NCBI GenBank assembly: GCA_947396885.1
Contig: OX377202.1
Location: 74,868,643-74,932,642, forward strand
Length of the DNA stretch: 64,000 bases
Origin: Heligmosomoides polygyrus polygyrus
Taxonomy: Eukaryota; Nematoda; Chromadorea; Rhabditida; Heligmosomidae
Direction of reading: 5' to 3'
Shown: positions 53,330 through 63,368 of the stretch, piece by piece
Layout: every line of letters starts with the position of its first letter
How positions within the stretch are numbered: position 1 is the first letter of the stretch
Translations under genes and position numbers: made by a program
Notes under the pieces: model-generated
The model's input: the letters and a program-made list of their open reading frames with translations, nothing else
Told to the model about the DNA's origin: nothing
Database searches by the model: none

Positions 53330-54704
53330 CTACTGTAACGCCGAGGACTTCCCGAATATTGGGCAATTTTCGAGACCCTTGTGTTGAACAGCAGGGAATT
53401 CGATGTTATGGAGAAGAGCCTGATGTTAAGGGGAAGTCTCAAAGGCGAAGCACAGGCTTCAATAAAGGGTGTAAAGCTCGTACCGCAGAATTACGAGTGA
53501 GTTATCCGCACACTGTAGTCAGCCTATAAACAGGTCGCAAGTAGTGAAGAAACTGGTCAACCTAAAACCAGCAAACGAATCCTTAAGAAAATGCTTGAAT
53601 TAGATGGATTAGGAATTTCCAAAGACGAGTACCAGCCGGACGAAAAAGTCTAAAGATATCTAGAATAATACTCGAAGGAAATTTCTTTTGAAGGCGGCCA
53701 CAAAACGGCCCCGTTTCCGCTCAAGGATAACATCACAGAGCTACAGGATAACTACCTCATTGCGATCCGTCGACTGGAATCGCTTCAAATAACATTAAGA
53801 AACAACGAAGAACAACGTCTCTGGTACTGTAAAATCATCAACAAGTATCAGCGAGAAGGCATGACAGAGACCTCCAGGTTTTTTGAAGAAGACGCAATAG
53901 GCGATTACTGTATGCCGCATTCCGGCGTATAGAACCTTTAAAGAACATACCCTTGAGGATGGTCTTCATCCTCTAAGAGAAGGGAGAAGTTCTCCCTAAA
54001 TGACATAATGCACCAAGGAGAACCATTCGCGAACAAAATACATGACATTTTACTCGCACCGCGGGTCAGCAAAATCATACTCATGTGTGATATCGAAGCC
54101 GAATTCATCCAAATACGGCTACTCAAATCACATAGAGACCTAAGCAGATTCCTGCCGCTGAAAAGCCTCAATTTGACTCCTGCAAGACAGAACGTAATCC
54201 ACTGCAGGTTCAAGAGGCTCCCATTCGGGGTAACGGCCTCTCCCATCATGCCGAATATGGATCTCTCAGCGTACCTCAATAGCTGCAACACAGAGCTAGC
54301 TAAAGAAATATTGAGCAATTTCTAGGCAATATTTTGCTACGTGCTTGAACAGAAAGAGGAGCATTGGACAAATATTGTAAATCATAATAATATCAATCAA
54401 AAGCACTATTTGCAAAGATTGGGATAAATTTGAGAGAATATTTCTAAATTCCAGTCAAGCCAGCGCCGGTATACCAGAAAGAGACAGACTAGGTGTTACA
54501 AACGTGAAACTTCTTGGTGTTCAGTACAATACCAAAACAGGTTCATTCACGGTAACGACGAGCTTCCGTCAAACACGCACTCTAACGAAAAAAGACCTCG
54601 AGAGCCAAATCAACGACGTTTACGATCTGCTAGGACTGGCTGCTCCTATCTTCGTCTTCCTCAAGGCTGGTTCAACTGATCTTACACTAGGCCCCAGGAT
54701 GTGA
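53330..54704 (+). pseudogene. Internally deleted BEL/Pao gag-pol remnant
   Basis: A gag-like block (53,330-53,560; FYCNAEDFPNIGQF, NYEWVIRTL-type words, the DUF1759 region) is followed directly, without zinc knuckles or protease, by the pre-RT block (KKMLELDGLGISKDEYQPDE near 53,590 and NYLIAIRRLESLQ). Reverse transcriptase pieces at 54,008-54,325 read CDIEAEFIQIRLL (motif A, altered) and FKRLPFGVTASPI (motif B area). After more frameshifts, VKLLGVQYNTKTGSF and DVYDLLGLAAPI at 54,504-54,704 represent the connection to RNase H. It is distinct from the 55-64 kb element. Confidence 0.75.
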
Positions 54705-54960
54705 TGTGTTCTTTTGTTAGTTGTATTTCTTGATTCTTCTGCCTAAGAATCTCCTGAATTCGGATTTCCTTCAGGAGATGCCTTTCTTGCAAGCGAAAAG
54801 CTTTGTCTGGTGAGCTAGTATTCGAACCTGTGATCGCTTGTGCGTGGAAGGGCACAGTTATCGGCGAACGCAGGATACGATTTAGAATTATGCCATTGCA
54901 TATGAATTGTTCGGTCATCCCATCCCACTGCACAACTGAAGACATGGTACAATGAGGTTT
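54705..54960 (-). repeat. Possible tRNA-derived SINE inserted at the end of the BEL remnant
   Basis: On the minus strand ATGGCATAATTC (A-box-like) and ACAGGTTCGAATACTAGCTC (B box GGTTCGAATAC) lie about 70 bases apart. They are followed by a small hairpin (CTCCTGAA...TTCAGGAG, 54,750-54,777). Weakly supported, with no second copy in the window. Confidence 0.35.
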
Positions 54961-55165
54961 CTTATGATTTTGAGCTCTTACGACGGGTATCTTATGACGA
55001 TGTTTTTCTTACAACAGCTCGCTTCACTTCAGCTCAGTCTATTGCACTCCTAGTACAGGTGTGAGGCACAGATAGGAAAAGGAAGCGTACTATTCTTTCG
55101 AAAGCTGTAAATTATAAATATTCGCATTTAGGTTGAAGTGTCTTCATGTCGTCGAGTCGACCAAA

Positions 55166-55252
55166 TTCAGATTTCACTATTGTAATTTCTTGGTAGATTG
55201 ATCATTATTGAGTTCAGATTTCACTATTGTAATTTCTTGGTAGATTGATCAC
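55166..55252 (+). repeat. Tandem pair of about 48 bp, just before the putative LTR
   Basis: GTTCAGATTTCACTATTGTA continuing as ATTTCTTGGTAGATTGATCA occurs at about 55,164-55,204 and 55,211-55,252. The second copy ends where the presumed LTR begins. Confidence 0.85.
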
Positions 55253-55566
55253 TGTGAAATGTTGTTGGCATTTAGCTTGGTAGCTTGGAATGTTATCCAG
55301 ACGGCTGATCTAAGCGGCGAAGGAAAACAAAGCTCGACGTCGCGATATAACCAGCGCAGAGATCGATTTTCTCACTTAGCTTCTTCTATTTTCAGGTCTT
55401 TTTCTCTCCTGCTGTATCGGAAATATTTCTTTCATTTAGGTCGTATGTGATTTCGTATATTTTTTTATAATAAATGGTTTAATTACCCAAGTTTGAGGTT
55501 ACCCGACGAGTTTTCACCCGCGTGGCACTGGTTTTTCTGGCGAGCAACTTGGGTACGGGTCCTCAA
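55253..55566 (+). repeat. Putative 5' LTR of the BEL/Pao element
   Basis: The limits are TGTGAAATGTTG at the left and CTCAACA at the right, immediately before the primer-binding site. A polyadenylation-like TATAATAAATGG lies at about 55,466-55,477. The true limits cannot be confirmed because the 3' LTR is outside the window. Confidence 0.45.
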
Positions 55567-55570
55567 CAAT

Positions 55571-55589
55571 TGGTGCATCGGCCGGGAAT
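55571..55589 (+). promoter_or_regulatory. Primer-binding site complementary to tRNA-Gly 3' end
   Basis: TGGTGCATCGGCCGGGAAT is the complement of the 3' end of a tRNA-Gly (CCA plus acceptor stem and T arm). A partial second copy, TTGGTGCATCGCATCGGA, follows at about 55,613-55,630. tRNA-Gly priming is usual for nematode BEL elements. Confidence 0.85.
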
Positions 55590-55840
55590 TGCGATTAAGT
55601 GCGACGAGAACAATTGGTGCATCGCATCGGAGCTACAAAGACCCAGGTCAGTTGGAAGAAAACGAGTTCCGACGCTAACACTTGCATGCCAGCTTCTCTC
55701 CCTTCTTGGTGTCGTTCCGTAAATAACGCGTGTGGAAACGAGTTCCTTTAAGTTCGCGTCTTTTCAGGACACCTTCAATTGGCTGACTCTGAACGCGTTT
55801 TTAAGTGCGGTACAGTGAGTACAGGAAAACGCAGCCTAGG

Positions 55841-56735
55841 ATGTCAGCGCAACTTTCTTCATACAAACGCTTATTAACGCAGTACTGTAACAAGTTAGAA
55901 ACAGTGATAACGCGTTTTAAAAACGATAAGCTAGAAACACTAAGAGTCAATGAAGAAGAAGTCACTCCAGGTTATGAAAAAGAGGCTCGTAGAAGGTTAC
56001 AGGAGAGAGTAGGAGCTGTTGAGGCGTGCACTAGAAAAATCGAACAACTTCTCGAGACTGGATAAATTAGATAACCTGCCGCAGAAAGAACAGGAGGATT
56101 ACGACGATTACTCAGAGAAGGCCGAAAAGGGGTTATGCGCAGCTCTTGACTACACAGTACTTTTGCAAGGACGCTTACGCGCCTTTACATCCTATAGTGG
56201 TAGAGCGTCGGCTCCAGAAAATCCCACAGTAGGTACCGTTGCGCAGCAGACCACAACAAGTACTAAAAAGCTAGAGCTTCCAACGCTACCCATTCCCAGT
56301 TTCAATGGAAATATTTGGGAATGGGACAACTTTTGGGCACTATTTAACGCTAATGTCCATTCACAGCCACTACCTGACCTTTTTAAATTCAACTATTTAC
56401 TAAACGCGTTAAAGGGCGAGGCTCTTAATTCTGTTAAGAAGTTCCAAGTCACAGAAAGGAACTATACAACAGCGCTAGAGTTCTTGAAAGGGAAATATGG
56501 GAACGCGGAAGAACTTGTGAATAGCCTAATCGATAGGCTGGACAGGATCGCGCCGCGTTCACCATCCTTGAAAGACCAACGCGTACTTTTAGAAAGGATT
56601 CAAGTGATTGTGGCCCAATTGTCCGAAAAGGGTGTACAGGTGGATAGCCATTGGTTAGTTAAACAAGTTCTGGCAGAATTTCCGGACAGACTTCAGAGGA
56701 AAGTATTGGAAAGAAAGCAATCATGGACGAAATCA
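55841..56735 (+). pseudogene. BEL/Pao gag (frameshifted)
   Basis: The ATG at 55,841 opens a coiled-coil-rich N-terminus (SSYKRLLTQYCNKLETVI) that ends at a stop at about 56,063. The body continues in another frame (56,019-56,801) with the DUF1759-type core, LPIPSFNGNIWEWDNFW, followed by FKFNYLLNALKGEALN and SHWLVKQVLAEFP. A second shift at about 56,715 moves to the frame that carries the zinc knuckles. A TTTTCAG acceptor at 55,761-55,767 lies in the leader and could serve spliced transcripts. Confidence 0.85.
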
Positions 56736-58066
56736 TCACTAACGAGGAGAAGATTGCATTGTATACAAAGAAGCAAGCAACGTCATTTGCTGAGGCTGTA
56801 AAGCCTGAAAGGGAGCAAAAAACAATTTCCAGGAGGCCGATCCCTTCTTGCATGTACTGTGGAGAGAATCACAAAGCGATTGCATGTACAAGGTATGGTA
56901 CACCTCACGAACGCGCACAGTACTTGAGAGAACACGAACTGTGCAACATCTGTGCATCTTCTCAACACACTTCCTCCGAATGCAAGAAACGTCTGTGTTT
57001 CACATGTCAAGAAGCACATCACACTTCCTGTTGCTTCAAGGGTACAACAAGTGGAAAGCCACCAGCAGCGCAATTGTCGAACCAACAAAGAGCTTCTTCG
57101 AAGCCTAAAGAAAGAACATTGAAGTCAAAGCCTTCGTGTTCATCAACATCTACCGCACATCACCAAACCATCCATAACGAGGAAGTAACTACGGTGGAAC
57201 TCCAGTCAACGGAAAGTGATCAACAAGTCAGCGAAACTTTTTTGCCAACAGGGGACATGACGGTCATGGACCCCAGAACAAAAATGCTGAGGAAAATCCC
57301 GGTTTTGCTGGAAACAGGAGCCCAGCTGTCGTTCATTGACAACACACTTGTTGACGAACTGCAGTTGCCTATCATAGGAACCAGTAAACTACGACTTTGC
57401 ACCTTTGGGTCAGATCAAGTGCAAGAAACCACGAGTAACAAAATTTTGTTGAACATATGGGACGAGGACGGAAACCCACACTCATTGCAATTACTCTCGC
57501 ATAAAGTGCTGATGAAGTCGTTTAAAACTTCGCCCATACTGCAGGAAGATATTGAACTTCTGCGATCACGAAATCTTTCCATCAGACTAAGCAGAAAGGG
57601 TGAAACTACGAAGCCGTTGATCCTACTTGGATACGATCAGCTCTGGCAACTGATTCGAGAAGATCAACCTCATATCCAGCTCCCATCAGGCCTCCACCTA
57701 CTACCGACTCGACTGGGACATCTCCTGACAGGTCAATTCCAACAGACGCGTCAAATAACCCAGGTGTTGGAGGAGAATCAACGGTTGGGAGCATGGGAGA
57801 ACTGTTGGAAACTCGAAACACAGGTTAACGCCCTTTCTGTCGAAAGCTCGCAACCCTCCACTGAGGAGAGAAGTCTGTGGGAAAGATATTGGACGCTAGA
57901 ACAAGAAGGCACTGAGCAATTTACGGCGTCAGAAGAGAATGTCCAAGCGCTGATAGATCAGCAAGTGATGGAACACTTCATAAAAACGATAGAAGAACGT
58001 GAGGATGGCTACTATGTCCGCCTGCCGTGGAAGGAAATACCTGTTCCGCTCCCGGACAAGGGGTAG
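56723..58066 (+). pseudogene. BEL/Pao zinc-knuckle and protease region
   Basis: Three cysteine-histidine knuckles follow one another: CMYCGENHKAIAC, CNICASSQHTSSEC and CFTCQEAHHTSCC. The retroviral-type aspartic protease follows, with VLLETGAQLSFI near 57,305. The catalytic Asp of the D(T/S)G box is Glu here (GAA at 57,311-57,313), which would be expected to impair or abolish activity. Beyond the protease lies a charged linker. The frame ends at 58,066, where the reverse transcriptase begins in another frame. Confidence 0.85.
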
Positions 58067-58847
58067 GGCTATAGCGTTCCGAAGGCTTATCAGCGTCTGG
58101 AACTCACTTCAAAAAGATAAAGAACTCCTCGAAAAATACAACGACCTGTTCAAAGAGCAGCTAAGCATGCAAATAATTGAGGAGGTAATTGATGAGAAGG
58201 AGAAAGTCGGGGATAAAGTTCACTACATACCACACCAAGCTGTACTAACCCCGCAGAAAACGACAACTAAACTGCGCATAGTCTTTGATGCTTCGGCGCA
58301 TTTTAAAAATTCTCCTTCATTGAACGAAGCACTTCACAAAGGGCCTGTGATTCTGCCAAAACTGTATGGTCTTCTCTTGCGATTTAGAGTAGGACGTATC
58401 GCTTTAACGTCTGACGTGGAAAAAGCCTTCCTTCAAGTGAGGCTACATGAGGTGGATCGAGATGCTACGTGTTGCTTATGGCTACGTGATCATAAGCTTC
58501 CTCCTGACTCTACGAACCTACGAGGAGTATTCAGGTTTACGCGTGTAACGTTTGGCTTGCTGTCGTCACCGTTCTTGTTAACAGCAACCACACATTTCCA
58601 CCTGAATCAGTATAAGGAGGACTTCGCGTTGGTGAATGAGATCAAGGATAATCTATACGTAGACAATTTGCTGCTCACGGCAGACACGTCAGAGGACGCC
58701 ATTCAAATGTACTCCAAAGCAAAAGGTATGTTCAACGAGTTGAAAATGAACCTTCGAGAGTTTGGATCCAATGATGAACGAGTAATGGAGGCTGTCCCAA
58801 ATGTAGACAAATCAAATACAAAGGTGACGAAGGTTCTAGGTTTGTAG
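57999..58847 (+). pseudogene. BEL/Pao reverse transcriptase
   Basis: The readable core holds KLRIVFDASAHFKNSPSLNE, TSDVEKAFLQV (motif A Asp), RVTFGLLSSPFLLT (motif B region) and NLYVDNLLL (motif C with YVDN). The frame stops at TAG 58,845-58,847, and sequence continuing in frame afterwards (WDTSQDELVI) shows that this is a premature stop. Length and order match the Pao/BEL reverse transcriptase. Confidence 0.9.
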
Positions 58848-59744
58848 TGGGACACTTCTCAAGACGAACTCGTTATCACATGCTCCATCAAGGAACACGA
58901 CCGCGTGACAAAACGCACCGTAGCGAGTACCATCGCGTCCATTTACGATCCAATGGGGTGGATTTTGCCCTTGATACATAGCTCAAAGGTTTTTCTGCAA
59001 TCTTTGTGGAAAGATCAGTGAACTTGGGATGCTCCACTTCCAGAGGAACAAGTGAACGAATGGAAAGCGATCATTGAAGAGATTCACGGATTTCAAAGGA
59101 AAATTCCAAGGGCACTGATAAGGAAATCATCGGAAGTCCAGCTGGTTTCCTTCGCGGATGCTAGTAGCGAAGCAATAGCCGCATGTACTTACCTCATCAC
59201 ACCCTCGGCAGCAGTGCTGCTAATGGCAAAGGGAAAACTTCCTTCTTCGAAATCCACTATAACGATGCCGAAGTTGGAACTCAACGCGTTAACTTTAGCG
59301 ACGCGACTTACTAGCTCGGTATTGTCACAGTTATCCTCGGTGGTAAGCATCCGTCAAGTGTTAATCTTATCGGATTCGGAGATAGCGCTCAGTTGGCTAA
59401 AAGCTCCATCACGGCTAAACATGGGACCATTCATTCGAAATCGAGTTGCCGAAATTCACCGCATTAAAACCCATTTGGAGAACTTGGGACAAACGGTCAA
59501 ATTCGGTCACATCACCTCTCAAAAAAATCCAGCAGACTGCGCCACGAGAGGATTAAATAAACACGAATTGCAGAACCATTTCTGGTGGACAGGTTCTGCT
59601 TTCCTGGCACTAGAAGAGGACGAATGGAAAAGCGCATATAGACCAATTACGCTTGAAAGTGGTTCAGAAGACTGCGAAAACGTAGTCGAAAAAGCAGCCA
59701 TAGTCAATCACATCTTAATACAAGCCATACGATGTGTAGAGTAA
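58848..59744 (+). pseudogene. BEL/Pao connection and RNase H
   Basis: In frame with the reverse transcriptase but after its stop, and with another stop (TGA, 59,019-59,021). RNase H signatures are VSFADASSEAIAACTY (Asp), MPKLELNAL (Glu), LILSDSEIALSWL (Asp) and NPADCATRGL (Asp). The frame ends at 59,744, where an integrase frame begins directly. About 150 residues usually found between RNase H and integrase, including the His pair of the zinc-binding domain, appear to be missing. Confidence 0.85.
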
Positions 59745-60688
59745 GGCAAAAATATTGGATCCCAAAACTTCGGGCTCAGGTATCCAAAATCATACGCGCA
59801 TGCATAGTATGTCAAAAACAGAACAACTTGCCGTATAAGTATCCAGAGCAAGGGCATCTTCCCTCACGTGGAGTAACGCGTTCTAGACCATTCGCACATG
59901 TTGGGTTGGACTACTTCGGTCCGCTAAAGGTAACGGTTGATCAAGAACGCGTGGAGAAGTGCTATGGTTGCATCATAACATGCATGGCTACGAGACTAAT
60001 CCACCTCGACATAGTTTCCGATGTATCAACAGTCGCGTTCTTGCAAATGCTACGAAGATTCTTTGCGAGAAGAGGTGTTCCTGAGTCAATTACGAGTGAC
60101 AATTCACCAACGATTGTGTTAGGAGAGACCGTGCTTTCGGACTGTGTCAGGAACTGGCGTAATGATCCGGCATTTGCAAAAGAGGTTAGCAACAGAGAGA
60201 TCGCGTGGACGTATATAACTCCCTACGCGCCATGGCAAGGAGGAGTATATGAGCGGTTAATTAGATCGGTAAAATTAGCTCTATACAAATCTCTCGGCAG
60301 TAGTATGCCATCGTATGAAGAACTTTCCACTTTGATTGTAGAGATCGAAGGGATGCTGAACACGCGTCCACTGCTATATGTTGAATCCGAAGCGGACATG
60401 GAACGCGTACTGCGCCCAATCGATTTCCTTCAGAACGAGTTTGAAGTGGCATTTCCGTTAGACGGAGGAAATGCCGAATCAAGCGATACCACCTATGTGA
60501 GCCCCCAAGAACAAGTAGTACTTCGCACGAAAATGCAGGTGGTTGAAGCAGTAAGAAGTTCGTGCAGACTCACAGAAAAATTCTGGAAGACATGGCAAAC
60601 GCATTACCTCACTTCCTTGCGAGAAAAACACGAACGCGAAATCAGCAAAAGGAGAGGCTCATGCCAGGTTCCTAAAAAAGGAAAATAG
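59732..60688 (+). pseudogene. BEL/Pao integrase core
   Basis: The frame begins at the second half of the HHCC domain (ACIVCQK keeps the CC pair, the HH pair is gone). The catalytic triad is intact: HVGLDYFGPL (Asp), SITSDNSPT (Asp) and GGVYERLIRSVK (Glu). The core ends near KFWKTWQTHYLTSLRE. TAG at 60,686-60,688 and TAA at 60,692-60,694 interrupt the way to the C-terminal domain, which continues in the same frame from about 60,707. Confidence 0.9.
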
Positions 60689-60706
60689 TCCTAATTTTGG
60701 GACGCC

Positions 60707-61020
60707 ATGCAACCCCGCCACACTTGGAAATTAGGACGGATAGACGACTTGGTGGAAAATGAGCACGGAGTCATCAGAGAAGCAGTGGTGAAACTCCCAT
60801 CAAGGCATAAGATAAGAAGACCAGTGAATCTCTTGGTTCCCCTGGAACTAGACAATGAAGAAGACAACTCAGATGAAACAAAAACTAAGGCAGAGGAAGA
60901 ACTTCGAACATACACGGAAACGAGGCCAAATGCTGGACTAGAAGAGGGAAGAGAGAGGTCTCGGTACAATCTTCGTCCAAGACAAAAGATCGACTATGCC
61001 GAACACGTTGGGGTCAAAAC
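60707..61020 (+). pseudogene. Integrase C-terminal tail
   Basis: HTWKLGRIDDLVENEHGVIR is followed by VVKLPSRHKIRRPVNLLVPL and an acidic linker, then SRYNLRPRQKIDYAEH, a run typical for the end of BEL pol. It is in the same frame as the integrase core but lies after two stops. Confidence 0.8.
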
Positions 61021-63232
61021 GATTGACAGCACTTCCGCATTCCTACTAGCGTTGGTAACCCTTACGCTAACAGTTGGTTGCACTAGTGCTAACATCGCGA
61101 CCACTCAGGCTCATCTGACAGACGGACGACATATCCGATGTATTCCAGGTGGCGTCGAGTTGAGTTCACCGGATGGGGTGGCCTCTACGAAGTCTGCTCT
61201 GAGGACTTCTGTAAAACCTATAGTAATCCACACGGGACGGAAGTTATACGCTTTCCACCTCAAATCGTACTTCACGAACATGACGTTCAATGGAAGTTTC
61301 AGGAAAACTCATCTATAAGAGCGATCGAAACCACTTGCCCACCAGCGCCGTTTTGTGATAACATTGATTGCACGATGTGTTCAACACTAATTTTCAACCC
61401 AGAGTGTTGGCTTATGGGTGCAATAGGGGTTAGCGCACTAATGCTCTATTTCATATTAACGGGCTGCTACGTCTTCCTGTATGTCCCCTTAATTATAGGA
61501 AAACCATTTCGAGTACTCGCACGTTGCCTCTATTACGCGTTACACTACACTTCAAGATCGATTTGGAGACGACTCGCGTCCTCGAAGAAGAAGGGCAGCA
61601 GATCTAACCGAACTGCTGGCATTTGCGTCAGTGGCAGCGATAACAGTTCTGGTAGCTCAAGGATGCCAACAAATCAATATCTTCCCGCACCATGCAACGA
61701 TTTGTACGGTGGTTGACTCAAAGCAGATCTGCAAGGTAGAGCTATCCGAGGTGTTGAAGATCAACCCTTTCAAAAGGGAAGCCTGCTTCAGGCTGATGAA
61801 GAACTCGACACCATTGCATGAAATACGCGTAACCTGGAATTCGTTAGTACTCACTTGCGAACAAGCAACGGACTTCTTCACTCGGGATGTGAGGTTCCAC
61901 GTCGTCGATAGTAAACGCTGCCCGCACACAGGATCCTGTTCTGGACGAAAGTGTGGGGAAATAAACGGCTCCAGTCTGATTCCTGAGCTCAGAGAAGGGA
62001 ATAGCTACCCAGGAACTACGTATTGTGTTGAATCCTGCGGTGGGCCAGGTTGTGACTGCTTTTACTGGAGCTCAGGTTGTCTATTTTATCGCGTTTACTT
62101 AGTCCCATCATCAAATCAAATTTTTGAGATTTTCCATTGCAGTCGATGGAATGAAGCAGCAAAGGTGGAGATCTCTCATTTCGATGCGCTGAGAGGAGGA
62201 AAGAAGCGGTCCTTAGTGGCGCACATGATCCCAAATGTTCCAAAAAAGTGGGGTGCTTTCTCAATCACGCTCAGTTCCATCACGTTACCCCCTACTCCAA
62301 CGCTAAACAGTCCATTCATCACGGACGGGATCAATACCGCGCTCTGGGACTCGCGTTTGACACCCGCGCTACAATGCGTAAACAAAACAACAGCGAACGA
62401 GGTGAATTGCAACATTCTAGAGGACTGCGCTTGCTTCCCTGCAGAGACAAAGGCCAACTGTAAGTGTAAACAACTGAAAATCACCGAGTGGTTTACGAGT
62501 TTGCAACATCGTCTTCCCGTTGTCACACCTGCGGTGTCGTTTCGCAGAAATAAGGATAGTTCGGTTCAAGCAAATATCCTTACAATGGCCACTTCGGAGA
62601 TGATCCTCACCGTGCAAGGCAAGCTAGACACAGAAATCATGGTCGACAACGCTGTATGCACGGTCAGCAATGCAGTTCTGCATGGATGCTATAACCGCGC
62701 CAAGGGAGCATTGGCGAAAGTCACATGCACCTCTTCAAAATCAACGCAAGCAGAAATTAGATGCGAAGAAAACAGTTTTGCGATTAAGTGCGACGAAAAG
62801 GGAACAGAGTCCACCCTATATTTCAGTTTCACTAAGGCACGCGTTCATATCATATGCACGGTGTCGTGCGGAAACCTTCAATCGACCTTTGAAGTCGGAG
62901 GGATTCTGAAATTCACGCACTCGGCTCAGGCAATGGTGAATATGTGGCTTGACGGACGTACTAACAACTTAAGTGAAGTTCAGTGGCCGGACATATATCA
63001 TATTGTAAATGTCTTCATGCAGTGGTACAAAACGACGCTTATTACACTAATAGTTCTTTTAATATTGGTGGGAGCGACATACATATGTATTTCCACTTGT
63101 GGTCTAAGTCTGGTGTGGTACGCGTTCAGGATAGTCCTACGCACGTTCCTGCTATTTTTTCGTATCTGCTTTCGCGTCCCGTTCTTGCTTTCGAAACAGG
63201 TCATTCGCAAAGTGCATGAGAAACTGTTGTGA
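61021..63232 (+). pseudogene. Phlebovirus-type envelope glycoprotein (Gn/Gc-like), frame-broken
   Basis: The N-terminal part begins in the pol-tail frame with a hydrophobic signal-like run (FLLALVTLTLTVG, about 61,040-61,080). The reading then moves to the frame at 61,138-61,716, between about 61,150 and 61,190. That frame holds cysteine-rich sequence and a membrane segment (ALMLYFILTGCYVFLYV, near 61,440-61,500). A third frame, open from about 61,492 to 63,232, carries a second hydrophobic run and a large cysteine-rich ectodomain. The ectodomain includes YCVESCGGPGCDCFYW near 62,030, the hallmark of Phlebovirus_G2-like class II fusion glycoproteins. A membrane anchor (TLITLIVLLILVGATYI) near 63,040 and a hydrophobic tail close it. 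Two-part Gn/Gc-like architecture is inferred. The frame changes mean that this copy gives no complete glycoprotein. Confidence 0.8.
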
Positions 63233-63368
63233 TCTTTACGGCGCGAAAGAACGCATGCCTAATGCATCACTAACGCTTCTGAACGACAAAAAGCACGAGT
63301 CTTCTTTATGCATTCTAACGACAGGTATTACGCGTTGTATGCGCGTTCTCCGATTCTCGTATTTCAGA

